Shown: in pieces, positions 57,134 through 64,000 of the stretch | How the letters are laid out: each line of letters starts with the position of its first letter | How positions within the stretch are numbered: position 1 is the stretch's first letter | The notes under the pieces: model-generated | What the model saw: only the letters and a program-made list of their open reading frames with translations | What the model was told of the DNA's origin: nothing | Database searches by the model: none | Made by a program: the position numbers and the translations under genes | From: Streptomyces sp. NBC_00237 | GTDB lineage: Bacteria > Actinomycetota > Actinomycetes > Streptomycetales > Streptomycetaceae | Assembly: GCF_026342435.1 (NCBI RefSeq) | Contig: NZ_JAPEMT010000004.1 | Span: 248,001-312,000 of the forward strand | DNA: 64,000 nucleotides | Direction of reading: 5' to 3'

Positions 57134-57759
57134 ACTCTGCTCCTTCTGTCACTCCCCCTGCCCCGACGCCCGTCGTCCTCCACTTCGACGCCGCCTGCCC
57201 CTTCGCCTGGATCACTTCCCGGTGGCTGCTCGAAGTCGAACGGCTTCAGCCGATCGACCTGCGCTTCCGGGTCATGAGCATCTCCGTCCTCAACGAGCAC
57301 CGTGAAGTCGAGCCCTGGTACCGCGAGTTCAACGACCGGGCCTGGGGCCCGGCCCGGGTGTGCGCCGCAGCCGAAGCCCTGCACGGCAACGGCGTCCTGC
57401 GCGAGCTCTACACCGCGCTCGGCAGCCGCATCCACCTGAAGGGGAACAAGGACTACGACGCCGTCATCGCCGAGTCCCTCGCCGAACGGGGGCTGCCCGC
57501 GTCCTTGGCCGAGGCCGCGCACAGCGACGCGTACGACACGGCCCTGCGCGCGAGCCACCGCGCCGGGCAGGAGGCGGTCGGCGAGGAGACCGGCACTCCC
57601 GTCGTCACCGTGGACGGCGTCGGCTTCTTCGGGCCCGTCCTCACCTCGACACCCCGGGGCGAGGAGGCGGTCCGGCTGTTCGAGGCCGTCCGGACCCTGG
57701 CGGGGACGAGAGCGTTCACCGAACTGAAGCGGGGCCGTGGTGCGCTCGACGTCCACTGA
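57124..57759 (+). CDS. DsbA-family, mycothiol-dependent nitroreductase-like protein
   Basis: 211 residues with a thioredoxin fold and helical insertion. DAACPFAWITSRWLLEVE resembles the active-site region of Rv2466c-type mycothiol-dependent enzymes, here CPFA with only the first Cys. GTPVVTVDGVGFFGPVL holds the cis-Pro. Role: thiol-dependent reduction or detoxification. Its ATG lies in the MarR palindrome. Confidence 0.83.
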   Translation: MEDNSAPSVTPPAPTPVVLHFDAACPFAWITSRWLLEVERLQPIDLRFRVMSISVLNEHREVEPWYREFNDRAWGPARVCAAAEALHGNGVLRELYTALGSRIHLKGNKDYDAVIAESLAERGLPASLAEAAHSDAYDTALRASHRAGQEAVGEETGTPVVTVDGVGFFGPVLTSTPRGEEAVRLFEAVRTLAGTRAFTELKRGRGALDVH

Positions 57760-59110
57760 GCCCGGCGCGTCCACTGGGGTCGGCATGTCCAATGAGGGCG
57801 GCGCGTCCACGGAGCCCGGCACGTCCACGGAGCCCGGCGCGTCGGGTGAGCCGGGGGCGCCCACCGGGCCGGGGGCATCCACCGGACCGGGCGCTCGCAC
57901 CCGCCGTCGCCTCATCGCCGCGAGCCTGGTCAGCTCGGTGGGCGACGGCATCTACGTACCGCTGACGATGCTCTTCATCTCCTCCCTCACCGGCCTGTCG
58001 CTGACCTCGATCGGCGCGGGGCTGACCATCGCCGGACTCTGCGCCCTGGCGTTCATGCCCGTCGCGGGCGTCCTCATCGACAGGTTCAGCGGCCGACGGG
58101 TCCTCATCGGGGTGCTCGCGCTGCGGGCGGTCGGGTTCGCCGCCTACCCGTTCGCCACCTCCTACCCCGCGTTCCTGATGGTCGCCCTGGTGGTCGCGGT
58201 GGGGATGTGGGCCTCGTCGCCCAGCCTGCACGCCCTCGTCGGCGAGCTGGCCGAAGGCACGGAGCGCGACCGGCTGTTGGCGTGGGACCGCAGCCTGCGC
58301 AACGCGGGCATGGGGTTCGGCAGCCTCGCGGCGGCGGGCATGCTCGCGTGGAACGGCAGCGCGGGCTTCGTCGGCGCCGCCATGGTCCTGGCCTCGGTCT
58401 TCGCCGTCGCCGCCGTACTGGTGGCCCGCATCCCGGCCGTCCCCCGCAGGTCCAAGGGGCCGGAGGCGGCCCGGGGCGGATACCGGCGGGTGCTCGCCGA
58501 CCGGCCCTACCTGCTCCTCACGGCGGCCAACTTCCTGATCGCCTTCGGATACACCACTCAGGCCATCGCGCTGCCGGTCTTCCTCACCCGGGACGTCGGC
58601 CTCCCCGAAGCCTGGGCCGGGGCCGTCTTCGCACTCAACACCATCCTGGTCGCGGCGCTCGGCGTCCCGGTCGCCCGGCTGACCCTGCGCGGCCGACGCA
58701 CCCGTACGGCCGCGGGCGGCGCGGTCGTCTTCGCGCTCTCCTTCGCCGCCTTCGCGGTGCTCCCCCGACTGACCAGCGGTACGGGGGCCTTCGTCGCGGT
58801 CCTGGCGGTCGCGGTCCTCTACACGGTGGGCGAACTCGTCCACTCCGGCCCTTCGCAGAGCCTGTCGATCCAGGCCGCCCCCGATCACCTGCGGGGACGG
58901 TATCTGTCGACGTATCAACTGTCCTGGTCGGTCTGCCGCACCATCGCGCCCCTGCTGCTGGGGTTCCTGCTCGACGCGGGCCAGTGGCACCTGTGGACGG
59001 TCCTGGCATTCCTGGTCCTGACCGGCGCCGCGCTCCTGCTGTGCGCCGAACGCGTACTGCCACCACACATCGTCAGCGACAGCACGCGAGCACCCGCCGC
59101 CGCTCCCTAG
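57737..59110 (+). CDS. MFS transporter with repeat-rich N-terminus
   Basis: Up to 457 residues; 12 membrane segments begin near residue 58. The preceding segment is a repeat of STEPGAS/GEPGAP/STGPGA. GTG 57737 overlaps the DsbA-like gene; ATG 57785 would remove 16 residues. The loop LIDRFSGRRVLIG is MFS motif A. In a MarR-controlled group with TetX-like and DsbA-like enzymes, a drug efflux role is plausible. Confidence 0.85.
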   Translation: MVRSTSTEPGASTGVGMSNEGGASTEPGTSTEPGASGEPGAPTGPGASTGPGARTRRRLIAASLVSSVGDGIYVPLTMLFISSLTGLSLTSIGAGLTIAGLCALAFMPVAGVLIDRFSGRRVLIGVLALRAVGFAAYPFATSYPAFLMVALVVAVGMWASSPSLHALVGELAEGTERDRLLAWDRSLRNAGMGFGSLAAAGMLAWNGSAGFVGAAMVLASVFAVAAVLVARIPAVPRRSKGPEAARGGYRRVLADRPYLLLTAANFLIAFGYTTQAIALPVFLTRDVGLPEAWAGAVFALNTILVAALGVPVARLTLRGRRTRTAAGGAVVFALSFAAFAVLPRLTSGTGAFVAVLAVAVLYTVGELVHSGPSQSLSIQAAPDHLRGRYLSTYQLSWSVCRTIAPLLLGFLLDAGQWHLWTVLAFLVLTGAALLLCAERVLPPHIVSDSTRAPAAAP

Positions 59111-59117
59111 AAGGGGG

Positions 59118-59141
59118 CGGGGTGGGGCTGGACCCACCCCG
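59118..59141 (+). terminator. Hairpin after MFS gene
   Basis: A perfect 9-bp stem (CGGGGTGGG) with a 6-nt loop starts 8 bp after the MFS stop. Confidence 0.65.
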
Positions 59142-59219
59142 TCGTACGGCCAGACCCATACCGCGCCGCGCCCCGCTCTCCGTAGCGTCGTCGTCATCAC
59201 GAGACGGAGGGAAGAAACC

Positions 59220-59660
59220 ATGGGAAAGACCACCGGGACCAGGGTCGAGACAGCGCGGCTGGGCGCGCCGCAGGTTCACGAGGCCGTGGCCACACTGAAG
59301 AAGAGCATCGTGCTCTACGGAGTCGTCAGCGCCGTCGTGCTCGCCACGGTCGCCGTGCTGGCGATCGGCGGGCACGCGGTGTCCTCGTTCATGTGGGTGC
59401 GCTCCGCGCTCCTGCTCGCCGTCACCGTCCTGATCCACCGGATGGCCGTCGCGGTGGCGAAGGGATCGCGGCGGGCGTACGAGCGGGTGAGCGCCCTCAC
59501 CGTCGTCCTGCCCGTCGCCATCGTCGGCGTCGACGCAATCCCCGGCCTCTGCCCGCCGTGGTTCGCCGTGATGCAGGGGGTGTCCGCCCTGGCCCTCGTC
59601 CTCGCCGCCGTCACGGTCAGGGGCACCGCGCTGCGCGCCGTGTTCCCCAAGAACGGGTGA
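59220..59660 (+). CDS. Small membrane protein beside two-component system
   Basis: 146 residues with four hydrophobic segments (IVLYGVVSAVVLATVAVLAIGG; MWVRSALLLAVTVLI; VSALTVVLPVAIVGVDAI; QGVSALALVLAAVTV). No family recognised. It lies 61 bp upstream of the histidine kinase gene and may be its sensing partner or target. ATG follows GGAGGGAAGAA. Confidence 0.75.
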   Translation: MGKTTGTRVETARLGAPQVHEAVATLKKSIVLYGVVSAVVLATVAVLAIGGHAVSSFMWVRSALLLAVTVLIHRMAVAVAKGSRRAYERVSALTVVLPVAIVGVDAIPGLCPPWFAVMQGVSALALVLAAVTVRGTALRAVFPKNG

Positions 59661-59721
59661 GCGGATGTTCCGGGGCGCCGCTGTCCTGTCAGACTGGCGT
59701 CGTGGCGAAGGGACCGGACGA

Positions 59722-61065
59722 ATGAGGCTGCCCGAGGGGCACGGCCCACTGCGCTGGTGGGCCGAGGCCGTGCGTGGTGTGTACCGGTCCGCCGTGCTGG
59801 TCGGGTTGACGTGGCTGCTGCCCTCGGTGTGCCTGGCCGTCGGCTTCGGTGGATCCCGTGCGGTGGGTTCCTGGTCCGAAGGGTTGAACGCTCCGCTGGC
59901 CGTACGGGCGTTGGTGGGCCTCGGGCAGGTGCTGATGGTGCTCCTGTGGCTCGTGGCGGCCGTGTGCATCGTGCACCCGCTGACCAGCCGCCTCCTCGCC
60001 CGGGCCGCCCGTCGGTGCGCGCGGAGCTGGCTGGGCGAGACGTTCGAGGTGACGTACCGCGCCGTGCCCCGGGTCAGCCGCATGGCGACGGGTTACTGGT
60101 GGGACGGCCACGAGTACCACGGCTCCGAGCGGGAGGCCCGCCGCCGGGCGAAGACGCACGCCAGGTTCCACGACCCCCAGCTGCACTGGGACGGGCTGTG
60201 GGGCCTAGCCGCCGGGGCGGCCGTCCTGCCGGTGGCGGGCCTGCCGCTGCTCGGGCTCGCGGGCGGGACGTATCTGATGCTGGCACCGGAGCTCCTGGGG
60301 TACGGATTCGAGTACGGGTACGGCATCGCGCTGATCGTCGCCGGGCTGGCCGCCGCTCCGTTCGCATGGCGGATCCTCCGGCCCGTAGGGCGTCGTTTCC
60401 TCGGCCCGGTGCCGCACTCCTGGCTCGGCCGCAGGGTGCGGGAGCTGGAGGCCGTACAGGCAGACCTGACGCACACTCAGGCAGCCGAACTGGAGCGCAT
60501 CGAGAGGGACTTGCACGACGGTACCCAGGCCAGGCTGCTGGCTTTGGGCATGTCGGTGGGAGCCGCCGAGCAGCTCGTCGACACCGATCCCACTGCGGCG
60601 AAGGCCCTCCTCGCGGAGGCCCGGGGCGCTTCGGTGACCGCACTCGCCGAGCTGCGCTCACTGGTCCGCGGCATCAACCCGCCCGTGCTCGCCGAGCGCG
60701 GCCTCGTGGACGCCGTCCGGGCCCTGGCGCTTGACGCCCCCGTCGAGACCACCGTGCACAGCACGGTGGTCTCGCGCATCGAACGTCCCATGGAGTCGGC
60801 CGTCTACTTCGCCGTCGCCGAACTGATGGCGAACGTCGCCAAGCACGCCGGGGCCTCCCGGGTGACGATCGGCTTCGCGTACGCGCACCAGTTGCTCTCC
60901 GTGACGGTGACGGACGACGGGGTCGGCGGAGCCGCCGCCTCCGCCGGTTCCGGGCTGCGCGGCATCGAGCGCCGGATGGCGGCCTTCCGTGGCACCCTGC
61001 ACATCAACAGCCCCACCGGGGGACCCACTCACATCACCGTGGCGGTGCCGTGCGCGTTGTCGTAG
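59722..61065 (+). CDS. Sensor histidine kinase (NarL/LuxR-partner type, HisKA_3)
   Basis: 447 residues with four to five N-terminal membrane segments and a C-terminal kinase core: phosphoacceptor His in IERDLHDGTQARLL, N-box ELMANVAKHAGA and G-box DDGVGG. It should autophosphorylate and pass phosphate to the overlapping response regulator. ATG 59722 is chosen over 59665 for its better upstream AAGGGACCGG. Confidence 0.9.
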   Translation: MRLPEGHGPLRWWAEAVRGVYRSAVLVGLTWLLPSVCLAVGFGGSRAVGSWSEGLNAPLAVRALVGLGQVLMVLLWLVAAVCIVHPLTSRLLARAARRCARSWLGETFEVTYRAVPRVSRMATGYWWDGHEYHGSEREARRRAKTHARFHDPQLHWDGLWGLAAGAAVLPVAGLPLLGLAGGTYLMLAPELLGYGFEYGYGIALIVAGLAAAPFAWRILRPVGRRFLGPVPHSWLGRRVRELEAVQADLTHTQAAELERIERDLHDGTQARLLALGMSVGAAEQLVDTDPTAAKALLAEARGASVTALAELRSLVRGINPPVLAERGLVDAVRALALDAPVETTVHSTVVSRIERPMESAVYFAVAELMANVAKHAGASRVTIGFAYAHQLLSVTVTDDGVGGAAASAGSGLRGIERRMAAFRGTLHINSPTGGPTHITVAVPCALS

Positions 61066-61712
61066 CCGAGGACCTCTTCCTGCTCCGCGAGGGAATGGTC
61101 CGGATCGTCGAGGCGCACGGGCACACGGTGGTCGCCTCCGTCGACACGGGCCCCGCCACGCTCGACGCGCTGCTGGTCCAGAGGCCCGACGTGGCGATCG
61201 TGGACGTACGGCTGCCCCCGACCTTCTCCGACGAAGGACTCCAGGCGGCCCTCGCCGCCCGCCGCGAGGTTCCGGGACTGCCCGTGCTGATCCTCTCGCA
61301 GCACGTGGAGCAGTTGTACGCACGCGATCTGCTGGCCGACGGACACGGCGGGATCGGCTACCAGCTGAAGGACCGGGTGCTGGACACGGCCCAGTTCATG
61401 GACGCACTGGGCCGCGTCGCCGACGGCGGTACGGCACTCGACCCGACGGTCGTGGCCAAACTCCTCGGCCGCCCCGGCCGGGCCGATCCGCTCGCCGCGC
61501 TCACCGAGCGGGAGCGCTCGGTGCTCGCCCTGATGGCGGAGGGCCTCTCCAACACGGCGATCGCGGCCCGGCTGTTCCTGAGCGAGGGCGCCATCAGCAA
61601 GTACACGACGGCGATCTTCGCCAAGCTCGGGCTCGCCGCCGACGACGACACCAACCGCCGGGTCCGGGCGGTCCTCGCCTACCTCGGCGCGGACGCTCCC
61701 GGCGGTTGGTGA
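61050..61712 (+). CDS. LuxR-type response regulator
   Basis: 220 residues: receiver with acidic pocket AEDLFLLREG, phosphorylated Asp in VAIVDVRLPP and Lys in GYQLKDRV; LuxR HTH (LTERERSVLALMAEGLSNTAIAARL). GTG start lies 16 bp inside the kinase gene, so the pair is co-translated. The signal is unknown. Confidence 0.93.
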   Translation: MRVVVAEDLFLLREGMVRIVEAHGHTVVASVDTGPATLDALLVQRPDVAIVDVRLPPTFSDEGLQAALAARREVPGLPVLILSQHVEQLYARDLLADGHGGIGYQLKDRVLDTAQFMDALGRVADGGTALDPTVVAKLLGRPGRADPLAALTERERSVLALMAEGLSNTAIAARLFLSEGAISKYTTAIFAKLGLAADDDTNRRVRAVLAYLGADAPGGW

Positions 61713-61745
61713 CCGTACCCGCGCGACCCGTCCTCGCGCGGTGTG

Positions 61746-62687
61746 TCAGAAGGCGTGGGCCATCAGCTCCGCGAACAGGGTGTGCTCGTCGGCCTCCAGG
61801 CCGCGTGAGCGGAACCAGCCGCAGATGTTGGCGCAGTCGCGCTGGAGGAACGCCATCCCGTTGAGGTTGCCGACCAGGTCGACGATCTGCGGCAGGTCGA
61901 TGATGACCAGCCGCTCCCCCGCCGCCAGGATGTTGTACGCGGAGAGGTCGCCGTGCACGAGGCCGTTCTGCACCAACGTCGCGAGTGCGTCGGTGAGTTG
62001 CTCGTAGTACGAGGCCAGCAGTTCGGGGGACGGGCGTACTTGAGCGAGCCGGGGCGCGGTCGCGACGGCGCCGTCCTCGTCGACGACGGTGATCCACTCC
62101 ATCAGGATCTCGGTGCCGTCGATCTGGACCGGGTAGGGAACGGGCAGTCCGAGGTTCCAGAGGCGTACCAGCGCGCCCCACTCGGACACCGCCCACTCAC
62201 CGGCCGCGACCTGGCGGCCGAAGGTGCTCTTCCGCTTGACGGCCCGCTCGTCGCGCGAGCGCTTCATCGAGCGGCCCTCGGTGTACGAGGCGGCGCGGTG
62301 GAAGGACCTGTGCTCCGAGGAGCGGTAGCGCTTGGCGGCCATGACCACGCCCGCGTCCGGGTGGAGCGGGTCGGCGCGCTCGACGAGGTGGACGTCGGCC
62401 TCCTTGCCGGTCTTGAGGACGCCGAGTTCGGTGTCGATCGCGCCCTGCGAGGTCACCACCCAGTCCGGGAGCGGCTCGGGGCCCCTGGAGAGGGGTTCGA
62501 CGCTGAGCCAGGTCGACCAGCGCTGGCCGTCCGCGAGGTCGCCGTAGGTACGGAAGTCGAAGACGAACCGGTCGTCGACGTCGTGGAGGTCGTCGGCGGC
62601 GGGCGGGACGTGGTGAGAGGGACCGGCGAGGAAGTCGTCAGGAATTGCCGGGTACTGCGGGTACTGCGGGAGATTGTCGTGAGACAT
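61746..62687 (-). CDS. RIO-type serine/threonine kinase
   Basis: 313 residues with the RIO kinase core: G-loop region LGVLKTGKEADVHLV, Lys in VMAAKRYR, catalytic loop LVHGDLSAYNILAA and metal motif VIIDLPQIVD. RIO kinases phosphorylate or hydrolyse ATP in ribosome maturation in other domains of life; the bacterial role is unclear. The N-terminus (70 residues, Pro/Asp-rich) is unique. Confidence 0.9.
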   Translation of the reverse strand: MSHDNLPQYPQYPAIPDDFLAGPSHHVPPAADDLHDVDDRFVFDFRTYGDLADGQRWSTWLSVEPLSRGPEPLPDWVVTSQGAIDTELGVLKTGKEADVHLVERADPLHPDAGVVMAAKRYRSSEHRSFHRAASYTEGRSMKRSRDERAVKRKSTFGRQVAAGEWAVSEWGALVRLWNLGLPVPYPVQIDGTEILMEWITVVDEDGAVATAPRLAQVRPSPELLASYYEQLTDALATLVQNGLVHGDLSAYNILAAGERLVIIDLPQIVDLVGNLNGMAFLQRDCANICGWFRSRGLEADEHTLFAELMAHAF

Positions 62688-62929
62688 CGCTGAGGGTGCT
62701 CCATGAGATGAGAGGGGGTCGGTCTGCGGGCAGGCCGAGGACAGTCGTCATCACGGTCTTGCCTCCTCTCGTGAAGCACCGGGCAGCTCCCGGTGACTGG
62801 CCCATGGTGAGGGAAGGTCGCGGCGAGCGGCAACCGAATAAAGCCGCCCCGCACGGGTCCCGCGCGGCCCTCGCGCTGTTCCGGCTCAGGTCACGTGCTG
62901 TCCCGGCTGAGATCAGGTGCTGTCCCGGC

Positions 62930-63940
62930 TCAGTTCACGTGCGACGCGACGGCCGACGCGATGGCCTGGGTGTAGCGCGTGATTCCCGGCGAGGGGGCCG
63001 GGCATGGGCGGGGGGTCGACGTCGTGGGGGCCAGGCAGAAGTGCAGGGGGTCGTCGTCCCGGTGGAGGGCGGCGAGGCCGTTGCGGCACGCACCCCGGCG
63101 GTTTCGTTCCTCGGCGTTGCAGGGGAGGCTGCGGCGCCAGTCGTAGCGTCCGCCGGACGGGCTCACCGCCTTGCCCGCGTCGGCGACCGCGTCGCCGGAG
63201 GCCGCCGCCCGGGCCTGGTAGAGCTCGTTGACCCGGCGGGTGCGGTCGGACGAGAAGGCGTCCGGGCCCTGGAGCACCCAGATGATCCGGGGGCGGGGGA
63301 TGCCCGCCCGGCGGGCGGCTCCGGCGATCTGCTCCGTCAGGGCCTCGGCGTCCTGGGCGTAGCGGGTGTAGTAACGGCCGCTGCCCTGGGGGATGTTGTT
63401 CATACAGGGCGTGAATCCCCAGGAGTTTCCCCAGAACTGGAGGACGACGGCCCGGGGGCGGTGCGTGGCGACCAGAGCCGCCGCCTTGTCCTTGTCGGGC
63501 ACGAGGGACCCCGAGGGGCGTCCGGTGAGGTAGTCGCAGAGGGTCGTGCCGGAGTACGGGGCGCTGTGCACGGTCGCCCTGCCGCCCGCCGCCACGGCGT
63601 CGCCGAGCGCCACCTGGCTCTCCATGGCGATCGAGTCCCCGAGGTAGAGCACCGTCGGCCGCTCGCCGACGGGGAGTTGGGGATCGGACGCGGTCCGGGG
63701 GTGCTGGGCGTCGTCGGCGCGGTCGCTGTCGCGGTCACTGGCTCTGTCGCTGCCCCTACCCCCACCGTCGCCGTCGCCGTCGCCGGGAGAGCGGGGCTGG
63801 CCGTCCGGCCGTGCCGCGACCGTCGGGGCCGGGGGTGGCGGTTCCTCTTCGGGCGGCTCGGCGAAGAAGGCGCAGCCGGTGGTCCACCAGAGCAGGAGGG
63901 CCACGAGCGCGACGCCGTACCGCAGCCGGTTCTTGTCCAT
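62930..63940 (-). CDS. Lipoprotein SGNH/GDSL hydrolase
   Basis: 336 residues: lipobox T-T-G-C (Cys23), a Pro- and Asp/Gly/Ser-rich stalk (30-85), then an SGNH domain with the nucleophile in YLGDSIAMES, block-III Asn in QFWGNSWGF and the C-terminal DPLHFC. Such lipoproteins act as acyl-esterases or partner membrane O-acyltransferases in modifying surface polysaccharides. The upstream gene, if any, lies beyond the window. Confidence 0.82.
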   Translation of the reverse strand: MDKNRLRYGVALVALLLWWTTGCAFFAEPPEEEPPPPAPTVAARPDGQPRSPGDGDGDGGGRGSDRASDRDSDRADDAQHPRTASDPQLPVGERPTVLYLGDSIAMESQVALGDAVAAGGRATVHSAPYSGTTLCDYLTGRPSGSLVPDKDKAAALVATHRPRAVVLQFWGNSWGFTPCMNNIPQGSGRYYTRYAQDAEALTEQIAGAARRAGIPRPRIIWVLQGPDAFSSDRTRRVNELYQARAAASGDAVADAGKAVSPSGGRYDWRRSLPCNAEERNRRGACRNGLAALHRDDDPLHFCLAPTTSTPRPCPAPSPGITRYTQAIASAVASHVN

Positions 63941-64000
63941 GCTCAGCAGCCTTCCGGTAATCCACCGCCCAGAGGGAGGCCACGAGCACTGAGATCGATG

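Noticed and set aside
63941..64000. 3' end of an upstream gene on the minus strand, such as a membrane O-acyltransferase
   Set aside because: Only about 60 bp are available and two frames are open; no family motif can be read.

Overview
The window is high-GC DNA (about 70-72% by eye, with G/C at nearly every third codon position) from an actinomycete, almost certainly a Streptomyces. The signs are many GTG starts, TGA/ATG-overlapping operons, secreted CAZymes (GH3, GH5, GH62), LacI/HxlR/MarR/ArsR regulators, CGNR, Ddn-like and mycothiol-type DsbA proteins, and class III lanthipeptide machinery. No rRNA, tRNA or CRISPR was seen.

Layout. 1-1776: 3' end of a GH3 glycosidase, convergent with a LacI regulator that carries two GAAGCGCTTC operators. 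1973-8689: a Zur-box-preceded, translationally coupled operon of a lipoprotein binding protein, a fused two-permease protein with a collagen-like N-terminus, two ATPases and an MFS transporter. The plan matches opine-metallophore (Cnt-type) import/export systems. 8979-11715: two tandem GH62 arabinofuranosidases with ricin-type CBM13 domains, closed by a strong terminator. 11845-12254: a deleted IS5-type element with both ends kept. 12331-13233: an NmrA-type oxidoreductase.

13351-22499 is the most interesting region, a RiPP cluster. It holds a TrmB/LuxR-type regulator, a small exported-looking protein, a class III lanthipeptide synthetase (LanKC), three tandem precursor peptides with an identical class III leader start but Thr/Val/Ile-rich cores that contain no cysteine, a strong attenuator hairpin, then a YcaO, a TfuA and an O-methyltransferase. 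YcaO plus TfuA normally installs thioamides. LanKC can phosphorylate and eliminate Thr/Ser, but with no Cys no lanthionine or labionin can form. The predicted product is therefore a dehydrobutyrine-rich, thioamidated, possibly methylated linear peptide, a combination I cannot match to a characterised RiPP.

22782-33996: a bifunctional-type PBP with a degenerate transpeptidase site, a NodB-like exported protein, a CGNR protein, a methyltransferase/HxlR divergent pair, an ArsR-SRPBCC fusion with a reductase, lspA coupled to a small phosphatase, and a membrane protein. 34053-39746: a second oligopeptide-type ABC operon (binding protein, C, B, fused D-F ATPase) behind a promoter with a possible leaderless leader peptide. 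39934-42684: a secreted alpha/beta hydrolase and a convergent SDR, separated by a 191-bp MITE whose ends supply both stop codons. 42872-46991: a secreted beta-lactamase-fold hydrolase, a four-EF-hand protein, a membrane protein and a WD40/TolB-like protein. The last is the distal gene of a coupled operon (49620-46002) with an MFS transporter and a discoidin/metallophosphatase.

49816-64000: GH5 cellulase, Ddn-like protein, membrane metallophosphoesterase, alpha/beta hydrolase, a solitary SecY paralogue, a TetX-type FAD monooxygenase with MarR, DsbA-like and MFS neighbours, a two-component system, a RIO kinase and an SGNH lipoprotein. A recurrent feature is low-complexity coding repeats (Gly-X-Y, Gly-Ser, Gln-Ser, Asn-Gly, Glu-Pro-Gly) in linkers or N-termini of otherwise ordinary proteins.
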